From the NCBI RefSeq assembly GCF_011516645.4, contig NZ_CP088285.1:4358501-4422500 (forward strand): 64,000 nucleotides of DNA. The letters are read 5' to 3'. Of this stretch, positions 44,319 to 52,946 are shown one piece after another. Under the pieces are notes generated by a model. The model did not search any database. It was not told the origin of the DNA and was given only the letters and a program-made list of their open reading frames with translations. The translations under genes were made by a program, and so were the position numbers. Position 1 is the stretch's first letter, and each line of letters opens with the position of its first letter. Source of the DNA: Bradyrhizobium septentrionale (lineage in GTDB: Bacteria; Pseudomonadota; Alphaproteobacteria; Rhizobiales; Xanthobacteraceae).

Positions 44319-44857
44319 GCGCGATTATGCGCCGGTGGCCGATCATCGCGGCGATGTTCCTGGCGCTCGGCTGCCTCTCGGCCGTAGCCGGCTACGAGAT
44401 GGCGCCGTCGCGGGCTGCCGCGTGGCGCGAGATCGCATGGCCGTTCCCGCGCGACGGCTGGCCCGCCGGCCGCGCTTTCCGTTGCGGCACGGCGGAGTGC
44501 GGCACTGAGGTCGAGGTTTATCTCAGGCCAAAGCTCGGCTTCTGCAACTGCGACAGCGGCGTCGCCGATGACGACGAGGTCGATCGCGTTTCCGATGTCG
44601 ACATGATCAGCCCGCGCTTCGTGCCGCTGAATGCGGGCGATGTCGTTGATGTCGCCGATATGTCCGGGCGGATCAGGGCCTATGATCTCGACGGTACGCG
44701 CACCGCGATCGGCCTCGCGGCCTCGCATCGCTGCGATCTCATGGCGGTGGCGGCGCAGGGCAGGGGTGACGTCGCGCGGGTGCGGCAAGCGGTGCTGACA
44801 TTTCTGCAGTCTCGCGAGATGAAAACGTGGATGACGGCCGCGGTGGAAGGCCGTTGA
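44315..44857 (+). CDS. Exported protein of unknown function with a conserved cysteine cluster
   Basis: A 180-aa protein starting at a GTG that overlaps the stop of the LVIVD gene (GTGA). The hydrophobic N-terminus (WPIIAAMFLALGCLSAVAGYEM) suggests export or anchoring. The cysteine pattern AFRCGTAECGTEVEVYLRPKLGFCNCDSG looks like a disulfide or metal cluster. The coupling implies it works with the LVIVD protein in the periplasm. I recognise no family. Confidence 0.75.
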   Translation: MSAIMRRWPIIAAMFLALGCLSAVAGYEMAPSRAAAWREIAWPFPRDGWPAGRAFRCGTAECGTEVEVYLRPKLGFCNCDSGVADDDEVDRVSDVDMISPRFVPLNAGDVVDVADMSGRIRAYDLDGTRTAIGLAASHRCDLMAVAAQGRGDVARVRQAVLTFLQSREMKTWMTAAVEGR

Positions 44858-44873
44858 GTTGGAGCTGGCTCTT

Positions 44874-45008
44874 CACCTCTCCTGCCTGCGGGGAGAGGTC
44901 GCATCGCGCTTGCGATCCGGGTGAGGGGGTACAGGTCTAACGACTCGCACCGCCTCGCGGATGGAGCCCTCACCCCAACCCTCTCCCCGCGAAAAGCGGG
45001 GAGAGGGA
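44874..45008. repeat. Dispersed palindromic repeat, family C (copy 3)
   Basis: cacctctcctgcctgcggggagaggtcgcatcgcgc at the left and ccctcaccccaaccctctccccgcgaaaagcggggagaggg at the right. It sits between the LVIVD-associated gene and the LysE gene. Confidence 0.75.
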
Positions 45009-45071
45009 ACAGACCGCTTCCATGTTCGCTTCTTGCATGCATAATGTAGCAACGAACAAAACGAGCCCCCC

Positions 45072-45689
45072 ATGTCCCTGCAAGCCTATTTCGCCTTCGT
45101 CGCCGCCTGCATGGCGCTGGCGCTGTTGCCCGGTCCGATTGTCACGATGGTGATCGCCAACGGCCTGCGCTACGGCACGCGTGCTGCGCTCACCAATGTG
45201 CTGGGCGCGCAGGTCGGGCTCGCGATCGTGATCGGCATCGTCGCGGTCGGCCTGACCTCGCTGATGGCGACGATGGGGTACTGGTTCGACTGGGTGCGCT
45301 TTGCCGGCGCGGCCTATCTGGTCTGGCTCGGCATCAAGCTGATCCGCTCCCCGGTCGAGGGCGTCGGCACCGACGAGACGCCGCCACCGCCGCGCGGCGG
45401 CTTCTTCCTGCAGGGCTTTCTGGTGCTGCTCTCGAACCCGAAAGTCCTGGTGTTCTTCGGCGCTTTCATTCCGCAGTTCATGGACATGGACAAACCGCAC
45501 ATTCCGCAGGTCGCGCTGCTCGGCGTCACCTTCATGGCAACCGCCGTGCTGACCGACGCGGCCTACGCGCTGGCGGCCGGCCGCGCCCGAAAGTTCTTCT
45601 CCAAGGAGCGGACGCGGCTGATGTCGCGCATCTCCGGCGGCTTCATGATCGGTGGCGGCATCTGGCTGGCGCTGACCCGGGCCCGATAG
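45072..45689 (+). CDS. LysE-family translocator
   Basis: A 205-aa membrane protein with six hydrophobic helices and the LysE/RhtB signature near the start (ACMALALLPGPIVTMVIANGLRYGTRAALTNVLGAQVG) and the conserved LVWLGIKLIRSP and LLSNPKVLVFFGAFIPQFMD segments. Family members export amino acids such as lysine, arginine, homoserine or threonine by proton antiport. The substrate here is not predictable from sequence. Confidence 0.93.
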   Translation: MSLQAYFAFVAACMALALLPGPIVTMVIANGLRYGTRAALTNVLGAQVGLAIVIGIVAVGLTSLMATMGYWFDWVRFAGAAYLVWLGIKLIRSPVEGVGTDETPPPPRGGFFLQGFLVLLSNPKVLVFFGAFIPQFMDMDKPHIPQVALLGVTFMATAVLTDAAYALAAGRARKFFSKERTRLMSRISGGFMIGGGIWLALTRAR

Positions 45690-45764
45690 ACCCCGCCGGC
45701 TGGTTGAACCCTTCACAGGGGTGGCGCGTCAAACCGGCGCTGCCTCCGATGAAGGATCCTTCCC

Positions 45765-46748
45765 GTGCCCGATTTGCCCTGGCTTGTTTATGCGATGCTG
45801 CTCGCGCCGCTCGGGCTGATCCTGATCGCCGCCGTCGTCAAGACCTGGCAGGTGCGCGAGGCGAGGGGCTGGCCGGACACGTCCGGCAAGGTCGTGACCG
45901 CGACCGCGGAGGTACGTGAGGTCAGGGTCTCCGACGATGAGCGCGAGGACGGCTATCGGATGGAGCAGCGCAACTTCGCCAACGTGGTCTACGAGTACCA
46001 GGTGGACGGCAGGAAGTTGCGCAATAACCGCGTCAGCATCGGCGAGGACCTCGGCAATTTCCAGGTTGCGGAGACACTGGCGAAATATCCGGCCGGCAGC
46101 ATCGTGACCGTCTACTACAATCCGCGACATCCCGATCAGGCGGTGCTGGAGCGTGACTTGCCGAAGGGCATCTGGGGATGTCTGGGCATCGGCAGTGCGA
46201 TCGTGCTCGCGATCGTGTTCGGCTCGGCTTTCGGTCTCAACCGGATCCACGATGTTGTCTCGCGCCACATGGCGCGGCCCGACTTGTCGGGGATGGTGAT
46301 CGGCTTCGGTGCGTTCGGCTTCGTCGTCGGGCTGTTTGCGCTCGCCGTGCGTCGGCAGGCGTCGATGGCGAGCCACTGGCCGGTGGTATCAGGCATTATC
46401 CGTGTGTCCGAGATGGAGGAGTATCGTGGCGCTGCCCCCGATGGCGACGGGCGCGGGATGGAGATGTTCGGCAAGCGCGTGTCCTACACTTACACCTACG
46501 AGAACGTCAGCTACACCAACGAATGCGCGCGGGTCGGCGCGGAGTCCGCTGCGAGCTCGAACAAGTTGCTGCAGCGCCTGATGTCGCGCTACCAGGATGG
46601 CGCCGCCGTCGAGGTCCATGTCAATCCCGCCAATCCCGCCGAAGCGTCGCTCGACGCGCGCGGCGACGGCCGGCTCGCCTGGGTGCTGTGGACCATCGCA
46701 GGACTCTTTTTCGCGGCCGCGCTGTTTGCTGCCACCCGTGGCGGCTAG
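45765..46748 (+). CDS. DUF3592-domain membrane protein
   Basis: A 327-aa protein with a hydrophobic N-terminus, one or two further membrane helices (GCLGIGSAIVLAIVFGSAFGL, MVIGFGAFGFVVGLFALAV and a C-terminal helix WVLWTIAGLFFAAALFAA). Two DUF3592-like segments contain VVYEYQVDGRKLRNNRVSIG ... VTVYYNPRHPDQAVLE and VSYTYTYENVSYTNECARVG ... VEVHVNPANPAEASLD. The duplication is internal. Function unknown. A GTG start follows an AAGGA site. It converges with the FAD-subunit gene, overlapping by 4 bp at the 3' ends. Confidence 0.85.
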   Translation: MPDLPWLVYAMLLAPLGLILIAAVVKTWQVREARGWPDTSGKVVTATAEVREVRVSDDEREDGYRMEQRNFANVVYEYQVDGRKLRNNRVSIGEDLGNFQVAETLAKYPAGSIVTVYYNPRHPDQAVLERDLPKGIWGCLGIGSAIVLAIVFGSAFGLNRIHDVVSRHMARPDLSGMVIGFGAFGFVVGLFALAVRRQASMASHWPVVSGIIRVSEMEEYRGAAPDGDGRGMEMFGKRVSYTYTYENVSYTNECARVGAESAASSNKLLQRLMSRYQDGAAVEVHVNPANPAEASLDARGDGRLAWVLWTIAGLFFAAALFAATRGG

Positions 46749-47686
46749 CGCGCGGTCTCGTTGACGTTGAGCGTCCGCTCCATCACATCGCGCAGCAAAC
46801 CGACCAGCAAATCAAGCTTGTATCCTGTCATCGGCAGCGGCTTCGCGCCTGATGTCGCGAGCTCCGCGGCTTGCGCGATCGTCGCTGCGTTGGCGGGCTT
46901 GCCCCGCAGTGCCGCCTCGCATGCCGCAAGCCGCAGCGGCACCGGAGCGATGCCGCCGGCGGCGATATAAACTTGCTGGAATGCACCGCCTGAGATCACG
47001 GTTCGTACGCAGATCTCGACCAGCGGCCATTCCGCATGCGAGCGGCTGATGGCGCGCTTGTAGAGCGCGCGTTCGCCGGCCAGCGGGGCGGGGAGCTCGA
47101 TCCGCTCGATCCGTTCGCCTGCCGCAAGCAAATTGTCGGCCGTGCCGTTGCTGCCGTTGCCGAGCAGGTCGGAGATCGACAATCCGCTGCGCCGGTCCGT
47201 GGTGACCTTCGCATCATAGGCCAACAGCGCCATCGCCATGGTCGACGGATGCGGCGCCACGCAAGGGCCGAGATCGAACGCGACGTGATAGAGATGGTTG
47301 CCCGATCGCGCCGGGCAGTCGGAGCCGCCCTTCTTGAGACAGGCGATCTGCGGATTGCGGAAATACCAGCAGCGCGAACGTTGCGCGAGGTTGCCGCCGA
47401 GCGTCGCCATGTGCCGGATCTGCGGCGTGGCCAGGCCCTGTGCGGCCGCGGCGATGCCGGGATAGGCCTGGGCCAGTCGCCCGTCGGATGCGATGGTTGC
47501 GATCGCGGTCAGGGCGCCGATGCGTGCCGAGCCGTCGGCGTTCCACGCGATTCCGATCGTATCGGGACTGGCGGCGAGATCGATGATCGTGCCGCACGAC
47601 AGGCCGCTGCGGCGGCGCTCCGACAGGTCGGTGCCGGCGGCACGGAATTCGGGCGCGAACATTGCCTCTGCGGTTGCGGCACTCAT
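46745..47686 (-). CDS. FAD-binding subunit of a xanthine-dehydrogenase-type molybdenum hydroxylase
   Basis: A 313-aa CoxM/CutM-like flavoprotein. The FAD motif SGLSCGTIIDLAAS... and GALTAIATIASDGRLAQAYPGIAAAAQGLATPQIRHMATLGGNLAQRSRCWYF are characteristic; the C-terminal CO_deh_flav_C domain follows. It carries FAD that accepts electrons from the Fe-S clusters of the fused subunit upstream. The ATG overlaps the stop of that gene by 4 bp (ATGA), making translational coupling certain in design. It converges with the DUF3592 gene. Confidence 0.9.
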   Translation of the reverse strand: MSAATAEAMFAPEFRAAGTDLSERRRSGLSCGTIIDLAASPDTIGIAWNADGSARIGALTAIATIASDGRLAQAYPGIAAAAQGLATPQIRHMATLGGNLAQRSRCWYFRNPQIACLKKGGSDCPARSGNHLYHVAFDLGPCVAPHPSTMAMALLAYDAKVTTDRRSGLSISDLLGNGSNGTADNLLAAGERIERIELPAPLAGERALYKRAISRSHAEWPLVEICVRTVISGGAFQQVYIAAGGIAPVPLRLAACEAALRGKPANAATIAQAAELATSGAKPLPMTGYKLDLLVGLLRDVMERTLNVNETAR

Positions 47687-50364
47687 GCGGCAGCCCTCCC
47701 TTTCAGCGCGGCGACGATGCGGTCGGGCCGGATCGGAATCTCGGTGAGGCGGACGCCGATCGCATTGTGGATCGCGTTGGCGACCGCCGCCGAGGTCGGC
47801 ACCGTCGACGCTTCGCCGATGCCGACGCTGTTGCCGAGCACATGGTCGAAGCCGGCCTCGTCGAAATGGACATCGATCTCGGGCGTGTCGGCGATGCCCG
47901 GGATGCGATAATCCTCCATTCCCGCGGTCAGGACGTCGCCGCTGGTCGGATCCAGCTCGCGTGCCTCATAGAGCGCGTAGCCAAGCCCCTGGATCACCGC
48001 GCCGCAAGCCTGGCTGTGCGCCAGCGCTGGTGCTGCGATCTTGCCGACCGCAATGCCGGTATGCACGTTGAGCACGCGGACATGGCCGAGCCAGGTGTCG
48101 ACCTCGACCTCGATCACCTGCACCGAGCTCGGCACGCCGGCGCCGACCGCGATGTTCGAGAAGCGGCGCATCATCCAGCCGAACACAAATCCCATCAGGC
48201 CGACTTCGCGCAGCGGCGAGCGGATGCCGGGCGCCGTGTTCTTGCCATCCTCGCCGCGGGTCTCCGTGACAGCGATGTCGGGCGAGCGCGCGATCAGCTC
48301 GCGCCAGGGCGCGTTCGAGCCGGGCGCAGGCTTTCGTGTGGCCTGATCGAGGATGGCGGCCTTCAGCTTCCGCACCGCCTGCAGCGTCGGCGGCAGCACG
48401 GAGGCGGTGACGCGGCTGCCGCCGGAGCCGGGCCCCTCGGGCAGCGACGAATCGCCGATCCGCACCTCGATGTCGCCGGGTTCGAGATCGAACTCGCGCG
48501 CGATCGTGTCGGCAAGCACGCTGCGGGTGCCGGTGCCGATGTCCTGCGTCGCGGTGCTGGCGACGATGCGGCCGGCCTTGACCGCGACCTCGACCTTCAC
48601 ATTGGGCTGCCACAGATAGAGCCAGTAGCCCGTCGCCACCCCAATGCCGCGGCGATAGCGCCCGTTCTGCGCCGGCCTGCGATTGCGCCAGATCTCGAGC
48701 CCGGATGCCCAGTCGTAGAGCCGCTGACGGTTGGGATCGGGATCCCAGCGCTTGCGCAGCGCGATCGGATCGACGTTGAGCCGGAGCGCGGCCTCGTCGA
48801 TCGCCTGCTCCACCGCGAACGCCATCGGCGGACCGCCGGGGCCGCGGAAGGCGGCGCCGGGCGGCAGGTTGCTGATGACGTCGAAATCCGAGAGGTCCTT
48901 GGCTTCGGCCGGATAGATCAGTCGCGCCAGGCCCGCGATCGTCGAGTTGGTCGCCGCACCCGTATCGGCATGCGCGGTGACGGAGAGCGCTTTCAATCCG
49001 CCCCGCTCGGAGGGGAGCAGCGCGACCTTCAGTTCCGCGGCCGGCCGATAGCCGGCGACGGAAAGCTCTTCCTGTCGATCGTAGGCGACCCGTACCGGCG
49101 CCTTGGCCTCGCGCGCGAGCTCGATCGCGGCGATCGTCTCGACGCCGAGGCTGGCCTTCGATCCGAAGCCGCCGCCGACGTGATCGGCGATCACGCGGAC
49201 CTTGTCGTGACCGAGCTTGTAGCGCTTTGCGATCTGTTCCTTCAGGTGAAAGACTTGTTGCGTTGAGGCGTGCAGGGTCAGCCGGTCGCCGTCGAAGCGC
49301 GCCACCGCGGCGTGCGGCTCGAGACATGCGTGCTGTTGCGTGGCGGTGCGGAAGGTCGCTTCGACGAGCAGCCGGTTGTTGGCCTGGCGCGCCTCGTCGA
49401 CCCAGTTGCGGGCCTTCTTGGCGCGTGTCGAGAACACCGCGGTCGGCCCGCGGATGTTCTGTTTCCACGGCGCCGGCCCGCCGGCCGCTTCCGAGACGTT
49501 GCCGGCTCGCTTGCGGCTTGCCTTGTCGAACACCACAGGCGCGTCATCCTTGCGTCCCGCGTCGAGCCCGATCACCGCGGGCAGGCGTTCGCTGGTCAGC
49601 TTGATCGCGGCGAGTGCGGCATGCGCGGTCCTGCGGTCCGGGGCGGCAACCGCCGCAATCGGCTCGCCGACATAGCGCACGATGCGGTCGTCGCCGAGTA
49701 GCGATACCGCGGTGACGCCGGAGAGCGCCCGCGCCGGAGCCAGATCAAGCGCGGTGATGCGGGCATGCGCCTCGCGTGAGCGCAGGATCACGCCCTCGAG
49801 CTGGCCATCATGGTTGATATCGACGGTGTACTTTGCCGCGCCCGTCACCTTGTCGCGCGCCTCGATGCGGGGCGCTGTGACATTGTCGCCGTCGAAACGG
49901 CCGGCGCAGGCATCCGCCACCGCGCGAAAAATCCCGTCATAGGCGCCGCAGCGGCAGAGATGGCCGGACAGCGCCACGCCGATCTCCTCGCGCGAGGGCA
50001 CGGCCGTCCCCTTGGTCGCACGCCAGCGGTCGCAGAACGCGGTCGCTTCCACGATGAAGCCCGGCGTGCAGAAGCCGCATTGCAGCGCGTCATGCGCCAT
50101 GAACGCCTTCTGCACCGGATGTAGCGTTGCGGCGCCGATGCCTTCCACCGTCGTCACCGATTTGCCGGCGGCGGCGTGCGCCGGCATCAGGCAGCTTGCG
50201 ACCGGCGCGCCGTCGACCAGCACCGTGCAGGCGCCACAGACGCCGGCGCCGCACACCAGCTTGGTGCCGGTGAGCTTGAGCTGGTCGCGCACGACGTCGA
50301 TCAATAGCGCGTCGGGATCGTCGGGCAGGGATTCAACGCGGCCGTTGATGGTCGTCGTCGTCAT
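47683..50364 (-). CDS. Fused [2Fe-2S] and molybdopterin-binding subunit of a xanthine-dehydrogenase-family enzyme
   Basis: An 893-aa protein in which the small Fe-S subunit and the large catalytic subunit, usually separate genes, are joined. The plant-type cluster ligands are Cys38, Cys43, Cys46 and Cys58 and the second cluster's are Cys96, Cys99, Cys137 and Cys139. From about residue 165 the aldehyde-oxidase/xanthine-dehydrogenase domains follow, with GGGFGSKA, GPGSGGSRVTAS and the late catalytic Glu in GIGEASTVP. Substrate unknown (N-heterocycle, aldehyde or aromatic). It is the middle gene of TetR > this > FAD subunit, each overlapping by 4 bp. Confidence 0.93.
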   Translation of the reverse strand: MTTTTINGRVESLPDDPDALLIDVVRDQLKLTGTKLVCGAGVCGACTVLVDGAPVASCLMPAHAAAGKSVTTVEGIGAATLHPVQKAFMAHDALQCGFCTPGFIVEATAFCDRWRATKGTAVPSREEIGVALSGHLCRCGAYDGIFRAVADACAGRFDGDNVTAPRIEARDKVTGAAKYTVDINHDGQLEGVILRSREAHARITALDLAPARALSGVTAVSLLGDDRIVRYVGEPIAAVAAPDRRTAHAALAAIKLTSERLPAVIGLDAGRKDDAPVVFDKASRKRAGNVSEAAGGPAPWKQNIRGPTAVFSTRAKKARNWVDEARQANNRLLVEATFRTATQQHACLEPHAAVARFDGDRLTLHASTQQVFHLKEQIAKRYKLGHDKVRVIADHVGGGFGSKASLGVETIAAIELAREAKAPVRVAYDRQEELSVAGYRPAAELKVALLPSERGGLKALSVTAHADTGAATNSTIAGLARLIYPAEAKDLSDFDVISNLPPGAAFRGPGGPPMAFAVEQAIDEAALRLNVDPIALRKRWDPDPNRQRLYDWASGLEIWRNRRPAQNGRYRRGIGVATGYWLYLWQPNVKVEVAVKAGRIVASTATQDIGTGTRSVLADTIAREFDLEPGDIEVRIGDSSLPEGPGSGGSRVTASVLPPTLQAVRKLKAAILDQATRKPAPGSNAPWRELIARSPDIAVTETRGEDGKNTAPGIRSPLREVGLMGFVFGWMMRRFSNIAVGAGVPSSVQVIEVEVDTWLGHVRVLNVHTGIAVGKIAAPALAHSQACGAVIQGLGYALYEARELDPTSGDVLTAGMEDYRIPGIADTPEIDVHFDEAGFDHVLGNSVGIGEASTVPTSAAVANAIHNAIGVRLTEIPIRPDRIVAALKGRAAA

Positions 50365-51047
50365 GGATGTCCTCCTGTCTTCCTGCGTGTCGGCTTTTGG
50401 CTGATCGCCGCCTTCTTGACGGGCGGCCTCTCGGATTTCGGCAAGGATTTTGGCAAGGATTTCGGCAAGGCGCCCGCGCAGAGCGTCCGCACCATCATCG
50501 CCATGTCCTTCAGGAACGCATCGGCCGGCTGCATCGCCGGGTACTGCGACTTCGATGCGTACATCGCCATTTCGACCAGCCGGGCGAATTCGGCCGGCGA
50601 CAGGCCCTGCGGCAGCACAAGCTGCTGCTTGCGCACGATCCGTGAGATCGTCGCGACCATGCTCTCCGCATAGCGCGCGGCATAGGTCTGGTAGAGGTCG
50701 CGCGCGTGCACGAGGTGCTCGGAATACAGCTCCTCGAGATGCGGCGAGCCGTCCAGCGACGCAATCATGGTCGACATCCGCGCGATCATGCCTGCGGCAA
50801 GAATGTCGCCGAGATCGCCGCCCGTCGTCTCCGCCTCGGCAACAGCGGCGTCCTCGGCCGCGATCGCGGACTCATGTACGCGCTCGATCACGGCACGGAA
50901 CAGCGCTTCCTTCGATTCGAAATGGTGATAGAGCGCCTGCCGCGTCAGGCCGGCCGCTTCGGCGACCTGCTCGATCGAAGAACGGCGAAAGCCGTGCCGG
51001 CGGAACACCAGCATCGTGGCATCGAGAATGCGGGTCTTCGGTCCCAT
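50361..51047 (-). CDS. TetR/AcrR-family transcriptional regulator
   Basis: A 228-aa protein with the TetR helix-turn-helix (ATMLVFRRHGFRRSSIEQVAEAAGLTRQALYHHFESKEALFRAV) and a ligand-binding C-terminal domain. The C-terminus is extended by a KSLPKSLPKSERPPVKK tail coded by a short 12-bp tandem repeat at about 50440-50475. Its stop overlaps the start of the molybdenum hydroxylase gene. It probably represses its own operon through the inverted repeat at 51057-51081 and responds to the enzyme's substrate. Confidence 0.92.
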   Translation of the reverse strand: MGPKTRILDATMLVFRRHGFRRSSIEQVAEAAGLTRQALYHHFESKEALFRAVIERVHESAIAAEDAAVAEAETTGGDLGDILAAGMIARMSTMIASLDGSPHLEELYSEHLVHARDLYQTYAARYAESMVATISRIVRKQQLVLPQGLSPAEFARLVEMAMYASKSQYPAMQPADAFLKDMAMMVRTLCAGALPKSLPKSLPKSERPPVKKAAISQKPTRRKTGGHP

Positions 51048-51056
51048 TTGACGATT

Positions 51057-51081
51057 TTGACAAATATAGACGAACTGTCAA
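51057..51081. promoter_or_regulatory. Putative TetR operator upstream of the molybdenum-hydroxylase operon
   Basis: TTGACA-N13-TGTCAA, a palindrome just upstream of the TetR start. A wider pair ATTTGAC (51046-51052) and GTCAAAT (51077-51083) overlaps it. On the minus strand the right arm is also a perfect -35 TTGACA, so a bound dimer would cover the promoter. Confidence 0.55.
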
Positions 51082-51243
51082 ATCGCGATCTGGTGAGGGT
51101 GGTGCTGGAGCCCCTGATCACCATTCCGCGAGGCCACCACGCCGCACGCGCCGGTGTGAACCGCATCACGGATGGTCGCGTCCAAGAAACGTAGAGCTTG
51201 GTAAAGGCGAGCCTGCTCGCCCGGAGCTTGCGAGGACACGGAC

Positions 51244-51477
51244 ATGGCCCAGGTCTATTTTCATTGCTCGAACACGCGGGGGGTGTTGATGGATCGCCGC
51301 GGCACCCCGGTGACCAGCCTTTCCGAGGCCTGTGAGGCGGCGACCTGCATGATGCGATCCCTGGTTGCGACCGCCAGCCTGGAAGACTGGCGCGACTGGG
51401 CCGTGCATGTCAGCGACGAGTCCGGCGACGAGATCGTCATCCTGTCCTTCGCATCCGTTCTCGGCAAACCACACTGA
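51244..51477 (+). CDS. DUF6894-family small protein
   Basis: A 77-aa protein beginning MAQVYFHCSNTRGVLMDRRG and ending DWAVHVSDESGDEIVILSFASVLG, the conserved pattern of DUF6894 proteins that are numerous in Bradyrhizobium and relatives. Function unknown. The next small gene starts 9 bp after its stop, so the two are probably co-transcribed. Confidence 0.85.
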   Translation: MAQVYFHCSNTRGVLMDRRGTPVTSLSEACEAATCMMRSLVATASLEDWRDWAVHVSDESGDEIVILSFASVLGKPH

Positions 51478-51486
51478 GAGGGCGCC

Positions 51487-51666
51487 ATGCCGTCGCTGCA
51501 GCCAGCATTGCTGCTCTTTCGCCGCGGCCTGCACGCGATCACGACCGGCTGGCAGAATCTGATCGACCGAATTCGCGATCCCTACCGGCCGGAGCGTCAC
51601 TACATGTGCGGGCCGGGCCCCAAATGGCATGCCAAGCATGCCGTTCAAGCCGCCCCGGCCGGTTGA
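51487..51666 (+). CDS. Small basic protein (59 aa)
   Basis: Starts ATG at 51487, 9 bp after the DUF6894 stop, with a GAGAGGG site. The product (MPSLQPALLLFRRGLHAITT ... YRPERHYMCGPGPKWHAKHA) is rich in Arg, His and Trp. It has no recognised domain. Spacing and ribosome site support it as a real gene of the same transcript. Confidence 0.55.
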   Translation: MPSLQPALLLFRRGLHAITTGWQNLIDRIRDPYRPERHYMCGPGPKWHAKHAVQAAPAG

Positions 51667-51678
51667 ACGCGGACCGGT

Positions 51679-52617
51679 TCAGCTCTCGCTTTTCGCAGGG
51701 CGATGCGTCTCGCGGCGCCACACCGCCGGGCTGACGCCGATCACGGCCGAAAACACCCGCGTGAAATGGCTCTGATTGGCAAAGCCGGCCGAAATCGCGA
51801 TCTCGGACAGCGAAAGGTCGCGCACCGCCATCAATTGCTTGGCCGCCGTCACCCGCTGCTGCAGCAGCCATTGGTGCGGCGGCAGGCCGGTGGAGATGCG
51901 GAAGGCGCGCGAGAAGTGGCTGACCGAGAGGCCGAACTCGGCCGCGATCTGCTTCAGCGGGATTTTTCCGCCGAGGTCGGCTTCGAGCCTTTCGCACGCT
52001 TGCCTCGCTTGCCAGGCGGCCAGGCCTCCGCGGGTCGGTGCGGTGATGCTCCGCAGTCCGCCATAGGTCTGTGCGACGTGTGCGGTGAAGGCGAGCATCA
52101 TGTGATCGATGAACAGTTGGTTGGTTTCCTCGGGCCGGCGCAATGCTTCAAGCAGCGAAGCGCCGAGATGGCGGACGATGGCGTCGTCATGGCCGATTCC
52201 GGGCTGATAAGCCAGTTCATGGATGCGTGGCGCGCCGGCCTGCCTGGCGATGTCGTCGAGCGCCGAGCGCGGCAGATAGAAAAAGATCGAGTGGAACGGC
52301 TTGTCGATCACATAACGCGGATCGCGCTTCAGGTCGTACAGGTAGGTTGCGCCGCTGCGGATATCCGACTTGATGACGCACCGGCCGCGTTCCCAGCACT
52401 CGCAGTCCGGGTAATCGCGAAACTTGAGGCTGAGGAGATAGGCATCGTCGGCGGGCAGCGACCCGGACAGGTCGCGCACCGGGTTGTCGTTCCGCGTCTC
52501 GGTGACCGCGAGTTCGGCACTGCGCAGCGTGCGCGTGATCAGCGAGGGCGCTTCCGCCAATTGCAGCGGCTGCCCGAGCCTCCGTCCGTAGACGCCTGCC
52601 TGTGCCATATCGATCAA
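51679..52617 (-). CDS. AraC-family transcriptional regulator
   Basis: A 312-aa protein. The C-terminal 100 residues hold two helix-turn-helix units: LKQIAAEFGLSVSHFSRAFRISTGLPPHQWLLQQRVTAAKQLM and LSLSEIAISAGFANQSHFTRVFSAVIGVSPAVWRRE. The N-terminal domain (about 190 residues) is likely a ligand or dimerisation domain with no clear fold call. It is divergent from the second AraC gene, so the two may regulate each other or the same target. Confidence 0.92.
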   Translation of the reverse strand: MIDMAQAGVYGRRLGQPLQLAEAPSLITRTLRSAELAVTETRNDNPVRDLSGSLPADDAYLLSLKFRDYPDCECWERGRCVIKSDIRSGATYLYDLKRDPRYVIDKPFHSIFFYLPRSALDDIARQAGAPRIHELAYQPGIGHDDAIVRHLGASLLEALRRPEETNQLFIDHMMLAFTAHVAQTYGGLRSITAPTRGGLAAWQARQACERLEADLGGKIPLKQIAAEFGLSVSHFSRAFRISTGLPPHQWLLQQRVTAAKQLMAVRDLSLSEIAISAGFANQSHFTRVFSAVIGVSPAVWRRETHRPAKSES

Positions 52618-52946
52618 GTCCGACTGTGATGGGTGACCTGGGATACCGTCACCGTCATCCCGCGTGGTCGTGGCTTATTATCCGGATTGCTGCGGTGCCG
52701 TCCAGTTCCTCACGCGATGATGAACGCCCCGCTGCGTCGATCATGACGATGCAATTCCGGAACGAATTCAATTGCTTTGGTTCGCTCGACCTTGCCGGAC
52801 ACAAGATGTCGCACCGGCGCGCTCGCAACAGAATTAGATAAAGCATGGCCGTTTCAGGAAAGACATCCAAACTGCGTGGCGCTTAGGTCCCGCCGACAGT
52901 TCCGTACCTCATCGGTCCATTGACCCTGCCCGCAGGGAGGTAGCGC
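52618..52946. other. Divergent intergenic region between two AraC genes
   Basis: 330 bp with no convincing gene. It must hold both promoters. AT-richer stretches such as gaattcaattgctttgg (52760-52780) and aacagaattagataaagc (52828-52846) could be promoter elements, but no clear -35/-10 pair or repeat stands out. A GGGAGG site lies before the second AraC start. Confidence 0.5.

Noticed and set aside
47662..49266. A 534-codon plus-strand frame opposite the molybdenum hydroxylase gene
   Set aside because: Shadow of a real gene; low-complexity Arg/Asp/His/Gly composition.
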